Assembly (NCBI GenBank): GCA_025200525.1
Contig: CM045762.1
Span: 105,054,682 to 105,118,681 of the forward strand
DNA from: Camellia lanceoleosa
Taxonomy: Eukaryota; Streptophyta; Magnoliopsida; Ericales; Theaceae
Direction: 5' to 3'
Length of the DNA: 64,000 bases
Shown: in pieces, positions 1-11,500 of the stretch
Layout: each line of letters starts with the position of its first letter
How positions within the stretch are numbered: position 1 is the stretch's first letter
The notes under the pieces: model-generated
Told to the model about the DNA's origin: nothing
Database searches by the model: none
What the model saw: only the letters and a program-made list of their open reading frames with translations
Made by a program: the position numbers and the translations under genes

Positions 1-307
1 CTCGTAAGTGTAGTCATCACTCAACACTATCCGAGTAGGCTCAATCACATGGAAAGGATCCCGGAGATAATCTCTCAACATAGAAATGTGGAAAACGTTA
101 TGCATATGCTCCATTTCAGGAGGGAGCGCAACTTGATACGCCACCAGATTGATTTTCTCAACAATCTCATGGTCCGACGTATCTGGGCGCTAATTTACCC
201 TTGACTCCAAAACGAGTCTGGCCTTTCATTGGTGTCACTTTGACGAAAACGTGATCACCCACTTCATACTCTCTGTCTCTTCTTCTGACATCTGCATAAC
301 TTTTCTG
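1..307 (-). pseudogene. Integrase C-terminal domain, gypsy element (partial)
   Basis: The reverse strand encodes a stretch with ADVRRRDREYEVGDHVFVKV, the usual GPY/F-side integrase tail of gypsy elements. It continues with the typical NVFHISMLRDYL segment that leads towards the chromodomain. A TGA at about 323 (for CGA) separates it from the integrase core. A 2-base loss near 172-176 shifts the frame just after APRYVG. The chromodomain itself would be off the left edge. Non-functional, but the domain is clear. Confidence 0.8.
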
Positions 308-1225
308 TCAACTCTGTGCAGTTTTCAATCTCTGTTGTATCAATTTCACTTTCTCAGTCGTTTCATATACAATCTCGGGCCCAAGCAAAGGCCCATCTCC
401 GACTTTTGCCCAGCAAATCGGAGATCTACACTTTCTGCCATACAATGCCTCGAAGGGCGCCATACTGATACTCGAATGATAACTGTTGTTGTAGACGAAT
501 TCAGCTAAGGGCAAATGGCTTTCCCAGTTCCCCTGAAAATCTAGGACACACATTCTCAATAAATCCTCTAGAGTTTGGATGGTCCTTTCTGACTGGCCAT
601 CTGTCTGAGGATGATAGGCACTACTCAGCCTCAATTCAGTACCCAATGCAGTTTGTAGGCTCTGCCAAAACCTCGATGTAAACTTCGAATCCCTGTCAGA
701 AACAATGGATACAGGCACTCCATGCAGTCTAACAATTTCATCAATATAAATTGCAGCCAACTTGTCGGCATTATAAATTGTCTTGATAGGTAAGAAGTGA
801 GCAGATTTGGTCAGTCTATCAACAATAACCCAAATTGAGTCGATACCTTTATTGGAGCGAGGCAATCCAACGATAAAATCCATCGTGATATGCTCCCATT
901 TCCACTCCGGTATGGGTAAGGGTTGCAGTAAGCCTGCGGCTCGCTGGTGTTCCGCTTTGACTTGTTGGCAATGCAGACATTTTGATACAAAATCCACAAT
1001 TTCTTTCTTCATTCCCGGCCACCAGAAATTCAGTTTCAAATCTTGATACATTTTCGTATTTCCCGGATGGATAGAAAATTTTGAGTTGTGGCCCTCTTGT
1101 AGAACTCTTCTTTTCAATTCAGAATCATTCAGTACACACAGTCTTTCTTGAAACTTCAGTACATCATTTTCAAATTTGAATCCTGGTCTCGGTTTAGATT
1201 CTCGTTCATCGATGATCTTCTTCAA
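308..1225 (-). pseudogene. Integrase core of gypsy element
   Basis: A 305-residue open stretch. It holds an HHCC zinc-binding region (His46 and His53, then CLHC at 83-86) and the DDE core: Asp116 in TMDFIVGLP, Asp177 in VSDRD, and Glu213 in QTDGQSERT. The second Asp and the Glu are 35 residues apart, as in retroviral and Ty3 integrases. All three catalytic residues are present. The frame is cut from RNase H upstream by a TAA (for CAA) at about 1238, and from the C-terminal domain by a TGA at 308-310. Its role in an intact element is to insert the cDNA into chromatin. Family assignment is firm; function here is lost. Confidence 0.93.
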
Positions 1226-1237
1226 GAAGTCATCCTG

Positions 1238-1990
1238 TTACTGTTTCTCTTTAATCTCCTCAATCAAAGCCGGTTGAGCAGAAATAGCAGCTAAGGTTCC
1301 ACCTTGTTCCCGCAAAACAATTTCAATTTTAGATTTTTCAAGGTCACATAGTAGCTCTCTCTGCCCGGTAAGCAAACAAGCTAAGTTCCCAATCAATTTC
1401 CGACTCAATGCATCGGCAACGGTGTTTGCTTTTCCTGGATGATACAAAATCTGTAGGTCATAGTCTTTGATCAGTTCTAGCCATCTCCGTTGTCTCATAT
1501 TCAATTCTTTCTGGGTGAAGAAATATTTCAGACTTTTGTGGTCAGTGTATACTTCACATGTTGCCCCATACAGATAGTGACGCCAGATTTTTAACGTAAA
1601 TACTACTGTAGCAAGTTCTAGATCATGGGTTGGGTAGTTCTTTTCATGAGGCCTCAGTTGTCAGGAAGCATAGGCAATTACTCTCCCATTCTGCATTAAA
1701 ACACATCCCAAACCCTTATGAGAAGCATCACTAAATACAGTAGAACCATCCGTACCTGAAGGTAGGGTAAGAACCGGTGCAGTCACAAGTCGAGTCTTCA
1801 ACTCTTGGAACGCTGATTCCCTTTGGTCGGTCCAGTCAAATGATATCCCCTTCTGTGTCAGTTAAGTCAACGGTAAGGCAATTTCAGAGAAGTCTTTGAC
1901 AAATCTTCTGTAATATCCAGCCAATCCCAAAAAGCTTCGGACTTCGGTCACATTCGTTGGTCTAGGCCAGTTCACTACAGCTTCGATTTT
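1238..1990 (-). pseudogene. RNase H domain of gypsy polyprotein
   Basis: The clean part (1238-1504) reads [15 protein letters not shown] and [13 protein letters not shown], the hallmark end of gypsy RNase H. Upstream, 1505-1990 carries the RT connection and RNase H start ([16 protein letters not shown], then SDASHKGLGCVLMQNGRVIA, then a histidine-rich [13 protein letters not shown]). Stops interrupt it: TGA at 1661-1663 where Arg is expected before [17 protein letters not shown] at 1862-1864, and TAG at 1991-1993 separating it from RT. The TGA is a one-step CGA-to-TGA change. The domain normally degrades the RNA strand of the RNA-DNA hybrid. Confidence 0.88.
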
Positions 1991-2911
1991 CTATGGATCA
2001 ACTGAAATCCCATCTTTGCTAATAACATGCCCCAAAAACATAACATGGTCAAGCCAAAATTCACATTTAGACAATTTAGCATAAAGTTTCTGTTCTCTTA
2101 AGGTCTGTAGGGAAAGTCTCAGATGATGTTCATGTTCCTCTCTAGTCTTAGAATAAATCAGGATGTCATCAATGAATACAACAATAAAGTCATCGAGGTA
2201 CGGTTTAAAGATTCTATTCATGAGGTCCATAAATGCTGCTGGTGCATTGGTAACTCCAAAAGGCATAACTAAAAATTCATAATGTCCATACCTTGTTCTA
2301 AAAGCAGTCTTATCAATGTCTTCTGGTTTAACCTTCAACTGATGATATCCGGATCTGAGGTCAATCTTAGAAAACACTTGAGCACCCTGTAACTGATCAA
2401 ATAAGTCATCAATACGAGGTAATGGGTATTTATTTTTCACGGTCACCTTGTTCAGTTCACGGTAATCAATGCACAGTCTCAGTGAGCCGTCTTTCTTCTT
2501 TACAAACAAAACCGGTGCGCCCCACGGCGAAGTACTAAGCCTGATGAACCTTTTGTCTAACAATTCTTGTAGTTGTACTTTCAATTCCTTCAGTTCAGTT
2601 GGAGCCATTCTGTAAGGAGCTTTAGATACCGGCTGTGTTCTCGGGATCACATCAACGGTGAATTCAATTTCGCTGTCAATCAGATCCCTCGGCAGATTCT
2701 CTGGAAAAACATCTGGGAACTCTCTGACTATGGGAATGTTATTAACATTAGCACTATCATCAGTAGATGCAGTCAAAACAGAACACAGATATCCTTTACA
2801 TCCCTTTCTAATCAATTTAACAGCTTTTACAGAAGAAATCAAATACGGAGGAGGTACTACTCCTGCCCCCATTAAACACGAATTCAGGTAAACCAGGTGG
2901 ACGGAAAACAA
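1991..2911 (-). pseudogene. Reverse transcriptase of gypsy element
   Basis: A 306-residue stretch with the standard RT blocks: [20 protein letters not shown] (about 141-160), [12 protein letters not shown] (181-192), [14 protein letters not shown] (211-224) and the catalytic FIDD (246-249) followed by ILIYSK. The frame differs from the protease ORF. The overlap near 2865-2885 shows a single frameshift: FVFNG in one frame continues as [12 protein letters not shown] in the other. Copying of element RNA into DNA would be its role. The motif set is complete, so the break is recent relative to the domain. Confidence 0.95.
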
Positions 2912-3656
2912 CTTGTTTTGTCACACAGTCAATAGTAGCATGATATTTTTGCAACCAGTCCATTCCCAATATTACATCAAAATGATCAATATTCAATGGC
3001 AGTAAATCAATAAACAGATGCATGTCTCCAACAATAATCTCACAAGCAAGATACATATATGCGCATGTCATGGATCCCCCAACAGGTGATGATACAGCTA
3101 ACAGATAGTTCATGGGTTCTAAGGGTCTATTCAATTTTCGCGAAAAAGCATGCGATACATAAGAATGTGTAGACCCCGAATCAATCAGTACATATGCATT
3201 TTGAGCACAAATAGAAACAATACCTGACACTATGGTCTCGGTATTTTGTATGTCTCCCGGTACTAGGGCGAACACACGGCCCTGCCTCATAGGCTCTTTC
3301 CCGGTAGCTTTGGGGTTCGGTTTTGGTGTCATGGTTGATGCCGCGGCGCTGCCTGCAGCTTTACTATGGCTCAGAGCAGTGGAAGGGCAATCTTTCACCA
3401 TGTGGCCCACCTTGCCACACCTGTAACAAGCACCAGAGACTTTATAACAAACTCCCTTATGATTCTTACCGCATTCGGAACAGGGCGGTATGGAACCACT
3501 CCATTGGCTGGGGCTAGTTGTTGACCCCGTATTCTGTTTCTTGTTCAATTGATTGTGCTTGCCTTTCTTGAATTTGAAATTCTGTCTTTTACCACGCCAT
3601 TCTGATGCTGGTGTTTTAGATTGTTTCACAGCTTCGATGTTCGACTCGGCCATCAA
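2817..3656 (-). pseudogene. Gag nucleocapsid zinc knuckle and aspartic protease
   Basis: A 279-residue stretch. The N-terminal part is basic and Gly/Ser-rich. Residues 77-90 form a CCHC knuckle (CYRCGKVGHMVKDC). The protease active site is IDSG at 158-161 in VLIDSGSTHSYVSHAF, and the flap-side motif ILGMDWLQKYHATIDC follows. The ORF is separated from the capsid part by a TGA (3657-3659), again where CGA is expected, and is frameshifted into RT near 2870-2880. The last residues (after FVFNG) are out-of-frame nonsense. The protease would process the Gag-Pol polyprotein. Confidence 0.92.
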
Positions 3657-3659
3657 TGC

Positions 3660-4346
3660 TCAGTCAAGAACACCCACATAAGTCGGTAGCTTTAAAACAT
3701 TTATCCTGTCCAGTATTGCAACATTCAGGCCGCCTTCAAACCTCCTGGCCTTCTTATAATCGGTATCCACCATATGTGGTGCATATCTAGCAAGTCTAGT
3801 AAACTTTGTTTCATACTCAACAACAGACATTGTGCCCTGTTTTAATTGTTCAAATTCAGTGACCTTCCTGTCTCTGACACACTGAGGAAAGTACTTTTCA
3901 AAGAAGGCTACTTTGAATTGAGCCCAAGTCATAGCAGTATTGTCGTCACGAGTAAGCATCCACCACCTTCTAGCCTCTTCTTGTAAAGTGAAGGTGGCCA
4001 ACAGTACCTTATGTGCCTCCGAGCACGGAAACACTTCAAACAGTTTCTCAGTCTCCAAAACCCATGCTTCAGCCTTTAATGGTTCAAGGCCTCCCTGAAA
4101 GGATGGCGGTTTCAGTTTGCTGAACTTCTGGGTAAGAGCAATTATGTCCCCATCATTATCATTCACATTCTGGTCCGGCTGTACCGGAGGAGGAGGTGGG
4201 GGCTGTTGGTTCTGTTGTTGGTCCAGTCTAGCAGTTATCAGTTCCATCATTCTTTCCATTCTGGCCTCAGTTGATGAGGATTCAGGTTCATTTGCAGTGT
4301 TTGCATTATCCATTTCACTATAAGCGGTTATAACAGTTCCAATCAT
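3660..4346 (-). pseudogene. Gag capsid domain of gypsy element
   Basis: A 228-residue stretch starting 180 bases inside the primer site. After a Gln/Pro-rich segment (QQNQQPPPPPPVQPDQN) comes a Retrotrans_gag-type capsid domain: KLKPPSFQGGLEPLKAEAWV, ARRWWMLTRDDNTAMTWAQF, FFEKYFPQCVRDRK and FEQLKQGTMSVVEYETKFTRL. It stops at an in-frame TGA at 3657-3659. The start chosen is the first Met after the leader; a second Met (MDNAN) lies 11 residues in. Gag packages element RNA in cytoplasmic particles. Confidence 0.92.
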
Positions 4347-4526
4347 AAACAGTTACATACTTAAACAGTTCATCACATAAGCAATCATGTGTTTAAACAG
4401 ATTAACATATTAACATTTATTCAGTCACCACACACTTATCATGCTTATGAATGTCCTAATCGCTTTTCTAGGACACCCTATAGCTTATTTGGACACGTGT
4501 GTGCGGTATAACTCGTGGTTAGGTAT

Positions 4527-4539
4527 CGCTCTGATACCA
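4527..4539 (-). other. Primer binding site, tRNA-iMet type
   Basis: On the minus strand the sequence TGGTATCAGAGCG stands three bases inside the LTR end. It is complementary to the 3' end of initiator methionine tRNA, the commonest primer site of plant gypsy and copia elements. The 180-base leader between it and gag (4347-4526) holds nothing else recognisable. Confidence 0.95.
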
Positions 4540-4542
4540 CTC

Positions 4543-6954
4543 TGTCACGACCCAAACCCGCCCCTATGGGATTAGTATCAGAATCGCCAAGAATCCGAGA
4601 TTACAAGGCCTCTTGAGCAAAGAATATAGTAAAACAGAGTACAGGGGCATGGCGGAAGCCAATACAGTAGATGAACTATGTCCAATGAGCTGTGAGAGTC
4701 TGTATGCCAAAAGATTTTTCATACATTATGCATACACAGTGCAGAACAGTACATACATCATTTACAACCATACAGTGCAGGGACTTAATCCCTATTAAAC
4801 AATACAGTAATCGTCTATACAATATTACAAAAACAGTCCAAGACAGACGGGGAAATAAAAACACCCCTAAACCAAGACTTGGCAGGCTCGGAACCTCGCA
4901 GTGAGGCACAATGGTTGGCTTTGACAAAACTGGAGTTACCCCGACGCTCCTAGCCATGGTCTGGTGCCTGTACACCTACATATATATATGAGCAGTGAGC
5001 TAAAGCCCAATGAATAACACAATGCGTAAAGAGGTTTAGAATGAATGTCCTTACAGTAATGAAAACAGTTCATTAAATCAGTATTCCAGTCTTTCAGTCA
5101 ATCAGTCATATGTGGTACATCCATTAGCATAACAAGACAAGATGGCGAGGGTCTTAAAGACCTAACAAGAATGATGGCCATCGATTCAAGCGATGAGTGG
5201 TTCCACGAGGAACCGACAGAGATCTCTAGAATAAAGATAAGAATAGAATGAGAATTGCTAAGGATGGCACAGTATAGTTCAGAATATAGGACATACAGTC
5301 ATTCAGTAAACAGTAAACAGTGTAGAAAACAGTACAGTTCAGTTGTCTAGAATATAATCATTTTGAACATATCTTTACACAATTGTTACTCACAGAGTTC
5401 TGGGCTACAGTAGGCTAGAGCGTCCTCTTGGAATGCCAACCCTATACAGTTAACAGATTGAACACACTAAGTTTCATAGTTAGGAAAGATAATAACTTAA
5501 TCCCTAAATTTGCCTTGGTGTGTTCTACATCTATATCCTCTTAAAGATGCCTTAAATATGCCCTAGGAATGCTTAGGATGAAAAGAGGATGCAAAGTTGC
5601 ACTTTTGAACCCTTAACAAAATTTGCTGAAAACAGGGGTCTCGCTCGGCGGTTCCTTCGCCGGCGGACATGCTACGATGAAAATCTTTGGATGCTCAAAT
5701 TTTACGCTGCTTTCGCTCGATGTTCGCCGGCGTGAAGACCTGACCCTTCGCTCGGCGTAAGTCTCTTCGCTCGAGCATCGCTCTTACAAGACTAAGATCC
5801 GAGAGCTTGAAATTTACGCTCGAGCCACCATTTCCTCGCTCGAGCGGATCTCAGAAGAAACGATGGTCGCTCGAGCGTAGAATCCCTCGCTCGAGCGTAG
5901 GAGCCAAATTCTGGAATTTCCAGATTTGCCTCCCAAGCTCAAACCAAGCATTCCTATGCCCAAAACTCGACCTCTTGGGCCCAAATTCAGGAAAACATAT
6001 CTTAATTCAATATACAACAAGTTTCAAAGCTCAACTTGTGAATTCAAAGCCCAAGGGTGAGTCAATTAAACTCATTTTCAAACCCAATTTCAAGAACATG
6101 CTCCAACCATGACATGCATGAATTTTTAAATCAAATTAAAGCTTTAAAGCTTGCTCAATTGAGCTCATTTCTTCAAGAACATGATGAAATCATGGATTAT
6201 GATCAAAAGATGGACATGCATGCAAGATTTCCATGAAATCCAACTCAAAACTCCTCAATGTACACATGCATGCAAGAGTTAAGCTACAATCCAACATGTA
6301 TGAACTAAAACAAGACTTAACTCTACAATTTGGCATGGATCATGCAAGAATTAGCTTAAACTCACAATTAGAGGGTTGAATTCTCTTACCTAAATCTTCA
6401 ATTACAAGTGTAGAAGTTCAATTTGCCAACTTATGCTTCAATTTCCTCAAGTTCATCAAATTATAGCCAAAATCCCTCTCACTTCTCTCCCTTTCTCTCT
6501 AATGTCGGTTGAGTACACAAAATGACTGAAGGGAATGTTTTGATTAGGTGTATAAGGCTCAAATAATAAGAATAAACTAAGGCCCACTCAATGGCAATTT
6601 CGAATAAAAGACTCTATTAATTTGGCTTAAATTAATCTAGTTTAATCACACCAAATCACAATTCAGATAATTATACCATAAAATCACATTAATTATGACG
6701 ATCTTAAATCTTCAATCCGTTTCTGATTCGGCCGCCAATAAGGCCTTTAATTAACGGTTTAAACATAGAAATCGAACAGATAATCATAGAGTCAAACAGA
6801 TAGAATTACAATTCAAACAAATTCAGTCAATCAATTTAGTTTCAGATTTCAGCCAGTCGGTTCAGTGATCTAGTCAGTTCAATTACCAATCATAATCATT
6901 CTCAGTTTAGCAGTAATCAGTAATTAATCGGTAAGCAGTATGAGGATTGTTACA
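4543..6954 (-). repeat. 5' LTR of the Tekay/Del-like element
   Basis: The minus-strand LTR starts TGTAACAATCCTCA (at 6954) and ends GGTCGTGACA (at 4543), giving TG...CA ends and about 2.4 kb. The inner edge is fixed by the adjacent primer site. The outer edge is less sure: a second candidate, TGTAGTGATCCC, starts at 7044. The 3' LTR is outside the window, so the target duplication cannot be read. The many short ORFs in it are not genes. Confidence 0.85.
5640..5910. repeat. Cluster of CGCTCGAGCG-type palindromes inside the LTR
   Basis: Within about 270 bases the motif CGCTCG recurs roughly nine times. Several copies are the full palindrome CGCTCGAGCG (around 5816, 5836, 5869 and 5890); others are variants such as CGCTCGGCG and CGCTCGATG. 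The patch is much richer in CpG and GC than its surroundings. A weaker version with decayed CpG appears at 55850-56150 in another LTR of the same type. Confidence 0.75.
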
Positions 6955-7023
6955 CACATGCAAATAAATCCCAAATCCTTCATAATCTACTACAAGGCAT
7001 AATTAAGTGCGAATTAACATTAA

Positions 7024-7884
7024 TCAGAAGTCGGGATCACTACACTTGTAGAGGGCATGGAATACCCTGCGACCTCGGGGGAGATACTTCAAGTTTTGTG
7101 CATTTTTACTAGATGCACTAGCAAAAGGATCGGCAGGTACAGGCTTGGCTTGCTGATTTTTCCTGGGTGCAGGATTAGGGTTGGAGGGAACGGTTCTGGC
7201 ATGATGACCCTTCTCTCGATTTTCACCTTGGCTTGAACTACCCTCGGTCTGAGTGGGGAAAGTGTCATCCACAGTCTTAGCCACAACTGCGAGTACTTGC
7301 TGCTTATTCAACCCTCCGGTTTTCAAAGCCTCAATAGTCTGCTGGAGTTGTTCATAGGGATCGGTGTCCACCTTCAGCTTGTTCTTTCCACTAGCCTCAG
7401 CTTGGTGGACGGTTTGGGTTGCTACTTCAGTGCGAAGCCCCGTTGTTGTCGACATGTCATTGCCGGAGCTTGAGACAGCTTCAGGTTGGTTGAGCTCAAT
7501 TACAATTCGCCCCAGTAGCAGGGGCTCTTGTGGCATGAAGTTCCCGGCATACTATGCAGTTGGTGGCGAGGCCGACATTCTATAGACTAGATCAGCCACA
7601 GATCTTTAAAGGTCGCTAATCATTCCCATCAGCTCAAAGGCGGTGGGTTCACGAGCTTGAAACAACTGGGGTTCCCAGATCGAGCGCGCGGCAGGCGACC
7701 TGAGCGGGTGTGGCACCTCAACGTCAGCCTCACCCTGCAAGATGATTCCTTGGTTTAATGCGGCTGCCATAACCACAATTTCCTCTGAATTCTGTGCCAT
7801 CATAAATCCGCTGAACTGAACGGAGGTGATGTAACTGGTGACTGACGGATCAGATGTCTGCCTTGCTTCAGTGAAGGAGAACAC
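7024..7884 (-). pseudogene. Gag-like N-terminal region of Ogre/Tat-like element (two pieces)
   Basis: Two minus-strand open stretches in line: 7606-7884 (starts MFSFTEARQTSD; includes MMAQNSEEIVVMAAALNQG) and 7024-7536 (LNQPEAVSSSGNDM, then a Gln- and Ser-rich middle and a Pro/Lys-rich tail). Only a TAA (near 7605) and a TAG (near 7550) in the same frame separate them, so one longer ORF has been broken. No catalytic motif is visible and I do not recognise the sequence by itself. Position just after the primer site and leader makes gag or the Ogre-type extra 5' ORF likely. The last residues (after RRVFHALYK) probably belong to the neighbouring LTR. Confidence 0.5.
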
Positions 7885-8535
7885 TGGCTATTCTGAACTA
7901 AGTCTCTAAACTGAAAGATAAAACAGGCAGCATTTCATTTAATTTCATTATAATCGACATAAGCATAATGAATAATCATACTTTACTCGATCCTTTGTTC
8001 CCCAAATTCGCTCCAAAATCAATCGATACCGCGGATATAATCGATTTTCAAAATCGTCTTGATGCTGCGATCTGATACCCAAACTTGCAAACTGATATAT
8101 GCATTCATGTAGAGGCACAACTCTAAAAGCACATAACCAGGTAAATGAAAGCCAAAACACCCCTATGTTGGGGTAAGGTTCCCTGTCCTATTTTGTCGAG
8201 CTAGGGTTTCACTACATAAGCGGTTTCAAACAACCTACAATCAGGTGAGCAACCTGTCATAGCTTGGAATGGTCACTATGGATTCCGAATATGCACTAGG
8301 TCGAATGGTCAAAAAGGGTGCCCCGGTGAAAACCGGGGTTTGTGTTCTCATCGTGGCAGAGCCTGTAACTGGTCAGCCTTATGGCACGCTTCTCAAAGCG
8401 AGCCTCTGGCAAACCGTTCAGGAATAGCAGATGGCAAACACGGTGTCCTAGGTGCACCAATGCAGATGCAATGCCAAGAAACACATAAGTGTAATCAAAA
8501 CAAGATATCATGAGTTCGAGTCAAGTTCTCTAAAC
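7885..8535 (-). other. Leader between primer site and gag-like ORF
   Basis: About 650 bases with no open frame of note on the minus strand. It starts at the primer site and holds the sequence that would be the untranslated leader and packaging region of the Ogre/Tat-like element. Nothing else was recognised. Confidence 0.5.
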
Positions 8536-8553
8536 TCCCCAGCAGAGTCGCCA
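8536..8553 (-). other. Primer binding site, tRNA-Arg type (Ogre-like)
   Basis: The minus strand reads TGGCGACTCTGCTGGGGA. This is the primer-site sequence I know from Ogre-type plant elements, complementary to a tRNA-Arg 3' end. It fixes the orientation and the end of the LTR. A second, diverged copy of the first half (GGTGGCGACTCTGTATCT) lies inside the LTR at about 8757-8774. Confidence 0.75.
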
Positions 8554-8556
8554 GAA

Positions 8557-11500
8557 ACTATAGACGCGCCCGAACGTCCCGGGAGAAATCCCGTTTTGTT
8601 CATTGGGCTCACTACAGTTCGAACTAAATGTCACGGTTCTGAATCTAATCCCGCAAAGTGCGATGCGAGACCGATAAATCACCAAAGAGTCCAAATTCGG
8701 CAAATCGTTTTGAAAAACAGATTTTAGAAAGAAGTGCCAAAATTGGACTGCTTTGCCAGATACAGAGTCGCCACCTAAATATTTTTTGTTTTGGGGAAAT
8801 TTAGGAAACCTTGACTCTGCCGAAGGCCACGTGTCCATCATCACCAAAGTTGGCTCGGCTCGGGAACTTGGGTACGATTGGGGAAGGTCATTTCATGAGC
8901 ACCCCCGCTCGTTCGATCGAAGATCGCCACTACTAAGCATGATATCGAGTTTTGAAAACACATGTGCTCTTATTAGGTTTATTAGCCTAGAATTACTATG
9001 TGATGCATGACATACAAGTATAGACTGGATCGCCTAAGTTGGAACAAAAACATCTCATGTTTGTTTTTGAAAGCGGTTTCCTACTCGCAGGTAGGCTAAA
9101 ATGCGGATTTTGCCACCCTCAAGTGGGCATAGAAAACATGGTGATTTGCCACTCTCAAGTGGGCCTGAAACTCGCAATCATTGAATTGTCCCAATTCAAG
9201 TAACCCAACCTTCACCCACAGGCATTCAGGTAGTTATATCACATAAGCAGTTAACCTCATGGCAAGCATGCTATCATGGCAGTCACTCACACACATGCAA
9301 GGATGCTAAAGCATAAACACTCACCGAGCACTCCAAGCCAAAACAGAAACTAGTTAGTAATCAATGCATGATCCTAGTTCATGTTAAGATGGCTAATGCA
9401 ACACATGCAAGAATGCAACTAAGATAGGCTCGGCCATTCTAAGATGGCATATGAGATGCTACAGGTAACATGTATTCAACTTGGAATTGAGATACGATGC
9501 AGTCAGTATGATGCGCTGAGCCCTGTGCATGCAAAACAGATGAATGGATGCAAACATACGAGCATAAGGATGCTAATTGAAACGTGTCCTAAAACTAACC
9601 ATCATAAGCCGGTAAATAAAAGGGAGAAAGACGTGGGATTGGAAGACATGCATCACACACGCACACTTATTACAAAGTTCGCCCTCTCGTGGAGGGTTCG
9701 AATAAATAATACAGAATCGAATTAACTAATTATTACACAACACTAGTTAATTAATAAATTAACTAAACTAGCATGCAAACTATGTAAAATGGGCTGCCTC
9801 AGCTCTACTTTGAATGATAAAGGATGCATGCATGCTCGAGTCGCCTTGTCGGGAAATCCATCGCGATGCCCCGGCTCGCCTTTGTTTGCAATTGATTTCA
9901 GAAACTTGCACAAAGCTCCAAGGAGATGAAACTCTACCCTGGGAATCTAGGGGGAGGCTGCCGACCAGCTATAGGCATTGGAGACCACCTACCGACCACC
10001 CTTGGTGGTGAAAACCAGAAAAGGTGGTCGGCCTGCCAGAAAACTTGGTCGGCCGACCAGTTTCTTCTCCTGGTTTCTGTATTTTCTGCAACAAAGGCAA
10101 GAGAGAGAGAAGACAAAGTATTTTCAACATATGTGTGCACGACCACTCTGCCCGTCATTGCATAAGCTCTAGGGAGTGTAGTCCTCGATCCTCATGCCAT
10201 CAATCACATCCGATGCATGATGGCCGAGTCGAATTGCACGACTCAATATGAAATGAAAGCACATGTAAACACCTAAAGCCAACAACTCTATCATGGATAG
10301 TCAAGAGTGTCATTGACCAAGAATCGAGGCACGTTTCGTCACTTTGAGTCTGAAACATCCCTCGTTTCCTGTGTTTGGACTAAACCCTACTCCAAACACA
10401 ATGCAACAAACAATGTATGGACAAATACAATTCTAGCATGCGATCTAAATGCAATGCAACTAAGTGATGCGAAGATGCACGGAATGACATGCAAGTATGC
10501 AGATGGCATACACAATGCTATGAACTAATCAATGGCATACTCAATGCACATGGATTATATGGCATACATACACAATGCACTAACATACGCAATGTTATGA
10601 ACGAGGCATACGCAATGCAATGATCAAACATGCGATAACATGGACTATAGGGCATACACAATACAAGATGGACTTAAACCAATATGGATGGGCCTCGGCC
10701 ACACCCAATCAGTGGCCAATATGACGAAAATGAGGCAACAAAACACATGCAAACATGCAAGATGCAAGGACCCAAAGCCTAGAGCACAAGATACAATCAG
10801 ATGGAAGCATGGAAATTATGAAATATGGCATACAACAACACATGTTCCAGCTCTAAAATGACATACAAAATGGTCCCGAATCATACAAACAACTCATGTT
10901 ATGCATGTTGAATGGCTCAAATACCGAAACTAGTGAAGTGCATTACACTAGAGGTATGCAAAGCAATGCCCAAATGAAAAAACCAACTCCAAATAGTCCC
11001 TATGTAGGCCCAAAACAGTGGCAAAATGGACTAAGATGATGGCTTGAAATGCACAAAAATGAAGCTCATGCAATGGCCCATAAATGAGGTATACAAGCAC
11101 AACTCTCAAACGCATTTAAAGAGTGGAAAACATGGGAACATGGCACAAGTATAGGCTTTGAAATAACATGCTCAATGATGCCAAGACATGGAAACACCTC
11201 AAGTTAAGCATGCAAGGGGCTCCAAAACTAAAGGCTAGGCAAGGATATTACACTACAAGTATGCATGGCAAGCATCATTCGACCAAGAGGCCTCAAAACA
11301 GAGCTAAGGCAGCCCAAAATATGAACAAAATTAGTTTAGAGCATGGCCAAAATGTGCTAGAATCAAGGGCCAAAACCACATACAATGTAAGCTAGTGAGC
11401 ATGGTTTACACTACAAGTGTGCAAAGCATTCAAGAGGCCACTGAACCAGAAAAAGATAGAGGTATGACATGCCAAATAAAGCCCAAAAACCCACTGAAAC

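Larger units (their letters stand above)
1..6954 (-). mobile_element. Ty3/gypsy retrotransposon, Tekay/Del-like, partial (5' LTR to integrase)
   Basis: Read on the minus strand the order is LTR (6954 to 4543), tRNA-iMet primer site, Gag, CCHC zinc knuckle, aspartic protease, reverse transcriptase, RNase H and integrase. This is the order of Ty3/gypsy elements. The 2.4-kb LTR and the integrase C-terminus fit the chromovirus branch (Tekay/Del), but the chromodomain and 3' LTR would lie beyond position 1. The coding region is broken by at least six stops and two frameshifts, so the copy is dead. It lies next to Ogre-like gag sequence at 7024, which suggests it landed inside that element. The outer LTR edge could instead be 7044, where another TG-type terminus is seen. 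Confidence 0.9.

Noticed and set aside
4117..4323. Gly/Cys-rich plus-strand ORF
   Set aside because: Antisense shadow of the Pro/Gln-rich segment of gag.
4527..4539. tRNA gene fragment
   Set aside because: It is the tRNA-iMet primer site of the gypsy element, not a tRNA gene; no cloverleaf is present.
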